From Arhodomonas sp051195215 (GTDB lineage: Bacteria > Pseudomonadota > Gammaproteobacteria > Nitrococcales > Nitrococcaceae): 64,000 nucleotides of DNA. Positions 57,902 to 64,000 of the stretch are shown here, one piece after another. The position numbers and the translations under genes were made by a program. The stretch is taken from assembly GCF_051195215.1 (NCBI RefSeq), contig NZ_JBNAZM010000026.1, positions 1-64,000 on the forward strand, written 5' to 3'. The notes below the pieces were generated by a model. The model had not been told where the DNA came from. It saw only the letters and a list, made by a program, of their open reading frames with translations, and searched no databases. How positions within the stretch are numbered: the first letter of the stretch is position 1; every line of letters begins with the position of its first letter.

Positions 57902-59880
57902 ACATGCGCTCCGCGACGTCGCTACTCGACCCGCTGCGCGGCCTCGCCGCCGCAGTTGCACTTCTCGTTCTCGCCGCACCGGCCGTGCAGGCGCAGGAAC
58001 AGATCACACTCAACCTCAAGGATGCCGAATTGTCGGCGCTGATCAACACGGTCGCCGAGGTCACCGGTCGTAACTTCGTGGTCGACCCCCGCGTCCAGGC
58101 CCAGGTGACCGTGGTATCCAAGCGCCCGATGAATGCCGACGAGCTCTACAAGGTTTTCCTGTCGATTCTCCAGGTTCACGGCTTTTCGGCGATTCCCTCG
58201 GGCGAGATCACCAAGATCGTGCCCGATATCAACGCCCGCCAGCTCGGCACCGAGGACGGCGACGCCATCGGCGGGGACGAGATCGTCACACGCGTACTGC
58301 GCGTGCAGAATGTCCCCGTCGCCCAGCTAGTGCCCATCCTCAGGCCGCTGATCCCGCAGCAGGGCCACTTCGCCGCTTATCCACCCACCAACGTGCTGAT
58401 CATCTCCGATCACGCGGCCAACGTGGAGCGCCTGGCAGGCATCGTCCAGCGCATCGACCGCGCCGGCTCCGCTGAGATCGAGGTCATCGACCTTGAGCAC
58501 GCCACGAGCGAGGACATGGTCCAGCTGCTCCAGCAATTGCGCCAGAATCAGGCTCAGGGCGGTGGTGGTGGCGCCAGCGTGCAGATTGCCGCAGACCCGC
58601 GCACCAACAGCATCATCCTCGCCGGCCCCGAGGAGGAACGGTTGCGTCTGCGCGCACTCGTCGCCCGACTCGACACGCCGCTCCAGGCCGACGCCGGCAA
58701 CACCCAGGTGGTCTATCTCAACTTCGCCAAGGCCACCGACCTCGCCGAGGTGCTTCAGGGCGTTAGCGAGAACATTCGCGCGCAGAAGGAGCAAAATGGC
58801 GAGGGTCAGGCGCCGGCCACAGGTGAGGACGGCGAGGTCAGCATCCAGCCGGACGAGACCACCAATTCCCTGGTCATCAGCGCGCCCCCGCAGATTCAGC
58901 AGGAACTGCGCGCGGTGATCGACAAGCTCGACGTACGCCGCGCGCAGGTGGTCATCGAGGCGGCTATCGCCGAGGTTTCCGCGGATACCGCCGCCGAGCT
59001 CGGTTTCCAGTGGGCTATCGATGGCTCGGGTGACAGCGACTCCGCAGTCGGAGGGACCAGCTTCGGTAATTCCACCGTCAGTGGTGGCGACAGCCTCGGC
59101 GGCATCATCAACTCGCTCAGCCGGGACGAGACCCCGAACGTCGGCCAGGGTCTCAACCTCGCGGTGGGGGACCTCGCCGGCGGCGTGCGCTTCGCCGCGC
59201 TGCTGCGCGCGCTGGCAAGCAACGCCGACACCAACATTCTCTCGACACCGTCGCTGGTGACGCTGGACAACCAGGAGGCCGAGATCACCGTCGCCCAGAA
59301 CGTCCCGTTCGTCACCGGCTCGTTCTCGGAAACGGGCGACGGCGGCTCCGGCGTGAACCCCTTCCAGACCATCGAGCGCAAGGACGTTGGCCTGATCCTC
59401 AAGGTCAAACCCCAGATCAACGAGGGCAACTCGGTGCTGCTGGAGATCGAGCAGGAAGTCTCCAGCGTTTCCCAGAGCACCCAGGCGGTGGACCTCATCA
59501 CCGACAAGCGGGCGATCACCACCAGCGTGCTGGTGGACAGCGGGAAACTCGTGGTCCTGGGAGGGCTGATCGACGAGCAGGTGCGCGAGACCGAGCGCAA
59601 GGTGCCGCTGCTCGGGGATATCCCCGGCCTCGGCGAGCTCTTCCGCTACCGCTCCTCCGACAGCGAGAAGCGCAACCTGATGGTTTTCCTGCGTCCGCGC
59701 ATCGTTCGCGACGAGGCGACCATGACCCGTTACGCGAGCGATAAGTACAAGCAGATGCGCGACACCCAGAAGGCCCAGCGTGACCGCGGTGTGGATCTGC
59801 TGCCGGACAAGACGGCACCGGTGTTGCCGCCGCTGGAGAAACCCGAGCTGCCGCCACCGTTCACCGCCCAAGCCGGCTAG
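57898..59880 (+). CDS. gspD: Type II secretion secretin GspD
   Basis: 660 aa. It forms the outer-membrane channel of the type II system. Signal peptide (about 1-32), then the N0 domain (ITLNLKDAELSALINTVAEVTGRNFVVDP), N1-N3 domains (QNVPVAQLVPILRPLIPQQG, IDLEHATSEDMVQLLQQLRQ, VYLNFAKATDLAEVLQGV), and the secretin core with LSTPSLVTLDNQEAEITVAQ, VPFVTGSF, VGLILKVKPQINEGNSVLLEI and the signature VPLLGDIPGLGELF. The C-terminal S-domain-like tail is Pro-rich. No lipobox is present, so it is probably delivered without its own lipid anchor; a pilotin gene is not in the window. Overlaps gspC by 4 nt. Confidence 0.97.
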   Translation: MNMRSATSLLDPLRGLAAAVALLVLAAPAVQAQEQITLNLKDAELSALINTVAEVTGRNFVVDPRVQAQVTVVSKRPMNADELYKVFLSILQVHGFSAIPSGEITKIVPDINARQLGTEDGDAIGGDEIVTRVLRVQNVPVAQLVPILRPLIPQQGHFAAYPPTNVLIISDHAANVERLAGIVQRIDRAGSAEIEVIDLEHATSEDMVQLLQQLRQNQAQGGGGGASVQIAADPRTNSIILAGPEEERLRLRALVARLDTPLQADAGNTQVVYLNFAKATDLAEVLQGVSENIRAQKEQNGEGQAPATGEDGEVSIQPDETTNSLVISAPPQIQQELRAVIDKLDVRRAQVVIEAAIAEVSADTAAELGFQWAIDGSGDSDSAVGGTSFGNSTVSGGDSLGGIINSLSRDETPNVGQGLNLAVGDLAGGVRFAALLRALASNADTNILSTPSLVTLDNQEAEITVAQNVPFVTGSFSETGDGGSGVNPFQTIERKDVGLILKVKPQINEGNSVLLEIEQEVSSVSQSTQAVDLITDKRAITTSVLVDSGKLVVLGGLIDEQVRETERKVPLLGDIPGLGELFRYRSSDSEKRNLMVFLRPRIVRDEATMTRYASDKYKQMRDTQKAQRDRGVDLLPDKTAPVLPPLEKPELPPPFTAQAG

Positions 59881-59894
59881 GGCCCGAGACCGCA

Positions 59895-61418
59895 ATGGAC
59901 CACGAGGAACTGCTCCGCCACGACGAACGCGACGCGGATCCCGGCGAGGGCCCTCACCGGCCGTCGTTCGGCTTCGCTCGGCGCCACGGAGTACTCGTGC
60001 GGGAGGTCGACGAGCACGGCGCCCGCGTCATTTGTCGGCCGGGGGCGCCGCTGACGGTGCTCGCCGATCTGCGCCGCAGCCTGGGCGTGCCCATGCACGT
60101 GGAGCGTCTGGACGCCGACCGCTTCGAGGCGCTGCTCCAGGAGGCCTACGAAACCACCTCCGGCGAGACCATGCAGGCCATGGAGGATCTGGGCGACGAC
60201 CTGGACCTCTCGCGGATCGCCGAATCCATGCCCGAGCCGGAAGATCTCCTCGAAAGCGAGGACGACGCGCCGATCATCCGGCTCATCAATGCGCTGCTCA
60301 CCGAAGCCATTCGTGAGGGCGCCTCCGACGTGCACATCGAACCCTTCGAGAGCCGGCTGACAGTACGCTTCCGGGTCGACGGCGTGCTCCGGGAAGTATT
60401 GCAGCCGCCACGCAGCATGGCGCCGCTGCTGGTCTCGCGCATCAAGGTCATGGCCCGGCTCGACATCGCCGAGAAGCGCGTCCCCCAGGACGGCCGCATC
60501 TCGTTGCGCATCGCCGGGCGCGCGGTGGACGTGCGTGTCTCGACCCTGCCCGGCGGCCATGGCGAACGCGTGGTGCTACGCCTGCTCGATAAACAGGCCG
60601 GACGCCTGGACCTGGAACACCTGGGCATGGACGATGCCTCCCGCAGGGAGATCGACGCCCTCGTCCACCGGCCCCACGGCATCCTGCTGGTCACCGGCCC
60701 GACCGGCTCGGGCAAGACCACCACGCTTTACGCCGCGCTCACACGCCTGAACGAGCGCAGCCGCAACATTCTCACGGTCGAGGACCCGATCGAGTACTAT
60801 CTCGACGGCGTGGGCCAGACGCAGGTGAACACGCGCGTGGACATGACCTTCGCCCGCGGGCTGCGTGCCATACTGCGCCAGGATCCGGACGTGGTCATGG
60901 TTGGCGAGATCCGCGATCTGGAGACCGCGGAGATCGCGGTGCAAGCCTCGCTCACCGGCCACATGGTGCTGTCGACGCTGCACACCAACACCGCCATCGG
61001 CGCGGTGACGCGGCTGCGTGACATGGGCGTGGAGCCGTTCCTGCTCTCCTCGAGCCTGGTGGGCGTGCTCGCCCAGCGCCTGGTGCGGCGGCTCTGCCCG
61101 TCCTGCCGGGAGCCCTACACCGCGAATGACGCCGAATGCGGATCACTGGGGGTGGACCCCACGAGCCCGCCGACGCTTTACCGCGCCGTGGGCTGCGAGG
61201 CATGCAACGGCCTGGGCTATCGCGGACGCAGCGGCCTGTTCGAGCTGGTAGTGGTGGACGAGACGCTGCGCACGCAGATCCACGACGGCGCCGGCGAGCA
61301 GGCCATGGAAGCGCACGCCCGCACGCGCACCCCGAGCCTGCGCAGCGACGGCGTCCGCCGCGTCCTCGACGGTGAGACCACGCTGGAGGAAGTGGTACGG
61401 GTCACGACAGAGTCGTGA
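59895..61418 (+). CDS. gspE: Type II secretion ATPase GspE
   Basis: 507 aa. Cytoplasmic hexameric ATPase that powers the pseudopilus. An N1E/N2E domain (residues ~20-120) is followed by the conserved ATPase core: SDVHIEPFESRLTVRFRVDG, RISLRIAGRAVDVRVSTLPG, Walker A GPTGSGKTTT, the Asp box ILTVEDPIEY, the Walker B region AILRQDPDVVMVGEIRDLETA, and the His box TGHMVLSTLHTNTA. The zinc-binding tetracysteine CPSC ... CEAC is intact, as in canonical GspE. ATG at 59895 is 14 nt after the gspD stop. A GATC-rich 125-nt gap separates it from gspF. Confidence 0.97.
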   Translation: MDHEELLRHDERDADPGEGPHRPSFGFARRHGVLVREVDEHGARVICRPGAPLTVLADLRRSLGVPMHVERLDADRFEALLQEAYETTSGETMQAMEDLGDDLDLSRIAESMPEPEDLLESEDDAPIIRLINALLTEAIREGASDVHIEPFESRLTVRFRVDGVLREVLQPPRSMAPLLVSRIKVMARLDIAEKRVPQDGRISLRIAGRAVDVRVSTLPGGHGERVVLRLLDKQAGRLDLEHLGMDDASRREIDALVHRPHGILLVTGPTGSGKTTTLYAALTRLNERSRNILTVEDPIEYYLDGVGQTQVNTRVDMTFARGLRAILRQDPDVVMVGEIRDLETAEIAVQASLTGHMVLSTLHTNTAIGAVTRLRDMGVEPFLLSSSLVGVLAQRLVRRLCPSCREPYTANDAECGSLGVDPTSPPTLYRAVGCEACNGLGYRGRSGLFELVVVDETLRTQIHDGAGEQAMEAHARTRTPSLRSDGVRRVLDGETTLEEVVRVTTES

Positions 61419-61448
61419 CCGCCGTTACGGGTTCCGGATTTCGAGTGC

Positions 61449-61516
61449 CGCGTTTCACGACGCCAACCGTCGTCGCGACACCGACCCCGGCCCCCACTCC
61501 CGAAACCTGAAACGCG
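61449..61516. other. Inverted repeat in the gspE-gspF gap
   Basis: CGCGTTTCA (61449-61457) and TGAAACGCG (61508-61516), nine perfect pairs with a 50-nt loop, within the 125-nt gap between gspE and gspF. The other gsp genes abut or overlap, so this gap is out of character. It may be a processing or attenuation element, or a relic of an intergenic palindromic repeat. Confidence 0.35.
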
Positions 61517-61543
61517 AAACACGGAACTCGGCACCGCCGTACT

Positions 61544-62758
61544 ATGGCCGCATTCGAATACAACGCCCTGGACGGGGGCGGCAAGGAGCACAACGGCGTC
61601 CTCGAAGGCGACAGCGCCCGGCAGGTGCGCCAGCAGCTGCGTGACCGCGGCTGGATACCGATGGCGGTGGACGAGGTGCGCGAGCGCCGCCGCGGTGGCG
61701 GGATCGCGCGGCGGCGCTCGCGCATCCGCGCCGGCGAGCTCACTCTGCTCACGCGCCAGCTCGCAACGCTGGTGGGATCGGGCACGCCGCTGGAAGAATC
61801 ACTGCGAGCCGTCTCCCGTCAGAGCGAGCGACAGAGCGTGCGCAACCTGGTCACCGGCGTGCGTGCGCGCGTGGTCGAAGGTCACACCCTCGCCGACGGG
61901 CTCGCGGAATTCCCGCGCGTGTTCAACGAGCTTTACCGTGCCACGGTGGCCGCCGGCGAGCAGACCGGCCATCTGGACACCGTGCTCGAGCGCCTCGCCG
62001 ACTATGTGGAAAAGCGCCAGCAGATGCGCCAGCGCATCCAACAGGCGTTGATCTACCCGATTGCCCTGGTGATCATTTCCATCGGCGTGGTTTCACTGCT
62101 GCTCACGTACGTCGTGCCCAAGGTCACCCGGGTGTTCGCCGATACCGGCCAGACGCTGCCGATGCTCACCCGGGGGCTAATCGCCACCAGTGACTTCCTG
62201 CGTGCCTGGGGACCGTTGTTGTTGGTCGCCGTTATAGGCATCGCCATCGGATTCGCCGCCTCGATGCGCCGCGAGGGATTCCGCCGTCGCGTCCACGCCG
62301 TGCTGCTGCGCCTGCCCCTGATCGGCCGGCTCACCCGCAGTCTCAACACGGCGCGTTTCGCACGCACGTTCAGCATCCTCATGGGCAGCGGCGTGCCCGT
62401 TCTCGAAGGCCTGCGCATATCCGCGGGCGTGATCGCGAACCTGCCCATGCGCGAGGCGGTCAGCGGCGCGGCCTCGCGCATACGCGAGGGCACGGCCATC
62501 GCCCGTGCCCTGGAGAACAGCGGCCAGTTCCCGCCCATGACCGTTCACCTGGTCGCCAGCGGCGAGGGCAGCGGCAACCTGGAGGGCATGCTCGAACGCG
62601 CCGCTCACAGCCAGGAGCGCGAGATCGATGGCCTCATCGGTACCCTGCTCGCCCTGTTCGAGCCGCTGCTCATCGTCGTGATGGGCGGGATCGTTTTGAC
62701 GATCGTACTGTCCATAATGCTACCCATCTTCGAGCTCAACCAGCTTGTCGGGCGCTGA
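61544..62758 (+). CDS. gspF: Type II secretion inner-membrane platform protein GspF
   Basis: 404 aa, normal length. Polytopic inner-membrane core of the secretion platform. MAAFEYNALDGGGKEHNGVLEGD is split as the usual N-terminal signature, then two homologous T2SSF domains (about 70-190 and 270-395): LTLLTRQLATLVGSGTPLEE and FARTFSILMGSGVPVLEGLR. Three membrane spans are visible (YPIALVIISIGVVSLLLTYV, LLLVAVIGIAIGFAAS, and LFEPLLIVVMGGIVLTIVL with the following ILPIFELNQLVG). Followed after 20 nt by gspG. Confidence 0.97.
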   Translation: MAAFEYNALDGGGKEHNGVLEGDSARQVRQQLRDRGWIPMAVDEVRERRRGGGIARRRSRIRAGELTLLTRQLATLVGSGTPLEESLRAVSRQSERQSVRNLVTGVRARVVEGHTLADGLAEFPRVFNELYRATVAAGEQTGHLDTVLERLADYVEKRQQMRQRIQQALIYPIALVIISIGVVSLLLTYVVPKVTRVFADTGQTLPMLTRGLIATSDFLRAWGPLLLVAVIGIAIGFAASMRREGFRRRVHAVLLRLPLIGRLTRSLNTARFARTFSILMGSGVPVLEGLRISAGVIANLPMREAVSGAASRIREGTAIARALENSGQFPPMTVHLVASGEGSGNLEGMLERAAHSQEREIDGLIGTLLALFEPLLIVVMGGIVLTIVLSIMLPIFELNQLVGR

Positions 62759-62778
62759 CCCCAAGGAGGCAACCACCA

Positions 62779-63246
62779 GTGTCCAAACACACCGTCCGCC
62801 GTCATCTCAGCCGCTATGGACAGCGGGGCTTCACCCTCATCGAGATCATGGTCGTGATCGTGATCCTCGGCATCCTCGTGGCGTTCGCCGTGCCCAACAT
62901 CATGGACAATCCGGAAGAGGCCCGGCTGACGAAGGCGCGGCACGATCTGCGCACCATCGAGAACGCGCTCGAGATGTACAAGCTCGACAATTTCCGCTAC
63001 CCCACCAGCGAGCAGGGTCTGAAGGCACTCGTGGAAAAACCGCAAAGCGCCCCGGAGCCCGAGAACTGGCAGTCCGGCGGCTACCTCCGCGAGCTCCCCA
63101 GCGATCCGTGGGGCAATCCCTACCAGTACCTGGGCCCACAGGACACTGACGGGCGCGTGGAAATCGTCACGCTCGGCGCGGATGGCCGCCCGGGCGGCAA
63201 CGGGCCCAACTCGGACATCAGCAACCGCGACAAGCAGTCCGACTGA
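62779..63246 (+). CDS. gspG: Type II secretion major pseudopilin GspG
   Basis: 155 aa. Major pseudopilin, processed by prepilin peptidase at QRG/FTLIE, followed by the conserved Glu5 and the hydrophobic helix VVIVILGILVAFAVPNI. Conserved downstream elements are TIENALEMYKLDNFRYPTSE, GLKALVE, GYLRELPSDPWGNPY and the calcium-site region LGADGRPGGNG...DISN. The start is GTG at 62779 with AGGAGG 9 nt upstream. It ends 3 nt before gspH. Confidence 0.98.
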   Translation: MSKHTVRRHLSRYGQRGFTLIEIMVVIVILGILVAFAVPNIMDNPEEARLTKARHDLRTIENALEMYKLDNFRYPTSEQGLKALVEKPQSAPEPENWQSGGYLRELPSDPWGNPYQYLGPQDTDGRVEIVTLGADGRPGGNGPNSDISNRDKQSD

Positions 63247-63249
63247 CCC

Positions 63250-63789
63250 ATGCCGCGCCAGCGCGGTTTCACGCTGATCGAGCTCCTGGTGGTGCTCGTC
63301 ATCGTCGGTATTGTCCTCACGCTCTCGGTGCTGCAGCTGCGCGAGCCCGGCGAGCGCGCCGCGAGCGAGGCCGCCGAACGCCTCCACGCACGGCTCGCGC
63401 TCGCACGCGAGGAAAGCGTGTTGCGCGGGCAAGCGGTGGGCGTGGCCTTCGCCGCGGACGGCTACCGGTTCCTCCTGCCCGGGGAAGACGATGCGTGGGC
63501 ACCGCTGGACAACGACCGCGCCCTCGCGGCGACGGAGTTGCCGTCCCAGTTGCGGCTTTCGGTCACACTCGAGGATCTGCCCGCGACGGCAGACGAAGAC
63601 GGGGACGACGACGAAGGCGACGGCGAGGACGCGGATGAAGACGACAATGGCGACCGCCCGACGGTCGTGCTCTACCCGAGCGGCGAGGCAACGCCGTTTA
63701 CCGCCACCCTGAGCGCCGAACGCGGCGGCGCCTGGATCATCGAAGGGAGACTCAACGGTGCATTCGAGCTGCGCCGGCCTGAAGACTGA
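63250..63789 (+). CDS. gspH: Type II secretion minor pseudopilin GspH, with acidic insertion
   Basis: 179 aa. Minor pseudopilin with a very short leader, prepilin cleavage QRG/FTLIE and hydrophobic helix LLVVLVIVGIVLTLSV, followed by RASEAAERLHARLALAREES and VGVAFAADGYRFL, typical of GspH. An unusual run of about 21 acidic residues (about 117-138, starting ADEDGDDDEGDGED) is inserted before VVLYPSGEATPF, in a loop of the globular domain. It fits an acidic, possibly halophilic proteome or a calcium site; this is inference. Start ATG at 63250, 3 nt after the gspG stop. Confidence 0.95.
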   Translation: MPRQRGFTLIELLVVLVIVGIVLTLSVLQLREPGERAASEAAERLHARLALAREESVLRGQAVGVAFAADGYRFLLPGEDDAWAPLDNDRALAATELPSQLRLSVTLEDLPATADEDGDDDEGDGEDADEDDNGDRPTVVLYPSGEATPFTATLSAERGGAWIIEGRLNGAFELRRPED

Positions 63790-64000
63790 ATGCCCGCCAC
63801 AGCCGGGCAGCCGGGGGTTCACCCTGGTCGAGGTACTGGTCGCGCTCAGTGTGCTCGCCATCGCCCTCGCCGCCGCGGTGCAGGCGGCCACGGTCACCGC
63901 CGAATCCGCCAGCGACCTGCGTGAGCGAACGTTCGCGCACTGGATCGCCGACAATCAGCTCACCGAGATGCAGGCGGGGGGGGCGTGGTCCACCGGGCGC
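63758..64000 (+). CDS. gspI: Type II secretion minor pseudopilin GspI (5' part, cut by window end)
   Basis: 81 codons visible. The start is GTG at 63758 with GGGAG 8 nt upstream; it overlaps the gspH end by 32 nt in another frame. The leader MHSSCAGLKTECPPQPGSRG is followed by prepilin cleavage before FTLVE, hydrophobic helix VLVALSVLAIALAAAV, and the GspI signature WIADNQLTEMQ. A run of eight G (63976-63983) lies in the coding sequence just after the signature; the frame on both sides reads as GspI. Confidence 0.93.
   Translation, partial: MHSSCAGLKTECPPQPGSRGFTLVEVLVALSVLAIALAAAVQAATVTAESASDLRERTFAHWIADNQLTEMQAGGAWSTGR

Noticed and set aside
1..64000. tRNA, rRNA or insertion sequence
   Set aside because: None was recognised on reading either strand; no transposase-like protein is encoded in any supported frame.

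Overview
The window comes from a GC-rich gammaproteobacterium. The trxA-rho pair, folA, a FadL-type porin and a gspCDEFGHI type II secretion operon all fit that group. Acidic proteins (a poly-Asp linker, an Asp/Glu block in GspH, Asp-rich repeats) suggest a halophilic lineage, possibly Ectothiorhodospiraceae-like. The taxonomy is inference; no rRNA or other decisive marker is present.

Left three quarters (1-49,749, all minus strand): an unusual surface or extracellular protein locus. In transcription order it holds: a membrane GT-C-like glycosyltransferase with a TPR-like tail (49,749-47,996, split by an apparent 1-nt frameshift); a giant exported protein gene (47,686-14,511, split by an apparent 1-nt frameshift in a six-base G tract, about 11,058 residues when joined); a second giant exported protein (14,472-6,007, about 2,821 aa); two parvulin/SurA-type lipoprotein folding factors (5,925-5,113 and 5,109-4,219), the second with a degenerate catalytic domain; a 1,234-aa Fn3/Ig-like lipoprotein (4,049-345); and the start of a membrane or exported protein running off the left edge. 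The spacing from 47,686 leftwards (28-81 nt, then 3 nt, about 170 nt, 3 nt) suggests one or two long transcription units. The giant protein is built of cadherin/Ig-like repeats, then seven copies of a beta-propeller / SbsA-type Ig / IPT-TIG supermodule, more propellers and Ig domains, and thrombospondin type 3 calcium repeats. The 2.8-kaa protein carries four diverged 480-570-aa beta-rich repeats. I read the locus as a candidate undescribed giant surface-fibre or adhesin system with dedicated chaperones and a lipoprotein partner.

Right quarter (50,044-64,000): housekeeping and envelope genes. On the plus strand are folA, an unknown lipoprotein and a FadL-family porin, ended by a perfect 18-bp bidirectional terminator. 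On the minus strand are trxA then rho. Back on the plus strand are a LivK-like periplasmic binding protein without permease genes and the gspC-gspI operon, cut by the right edge inside gspI. The type II system is the only outer-membrane secretion machine visible here. Whether it exports the giant proteins is unknown.

No tRNA, rRNA, CRISPR array, insertion sequence or attachment site was seen. The many long plus-strand open frames opposite the giant genes are GC-driven shadows. The two apparent frameshifts have the same local context (one G short in a GGGGGCG-type run), so sequencing error is the leading explanation, with recoding or phase variation as alternatives.
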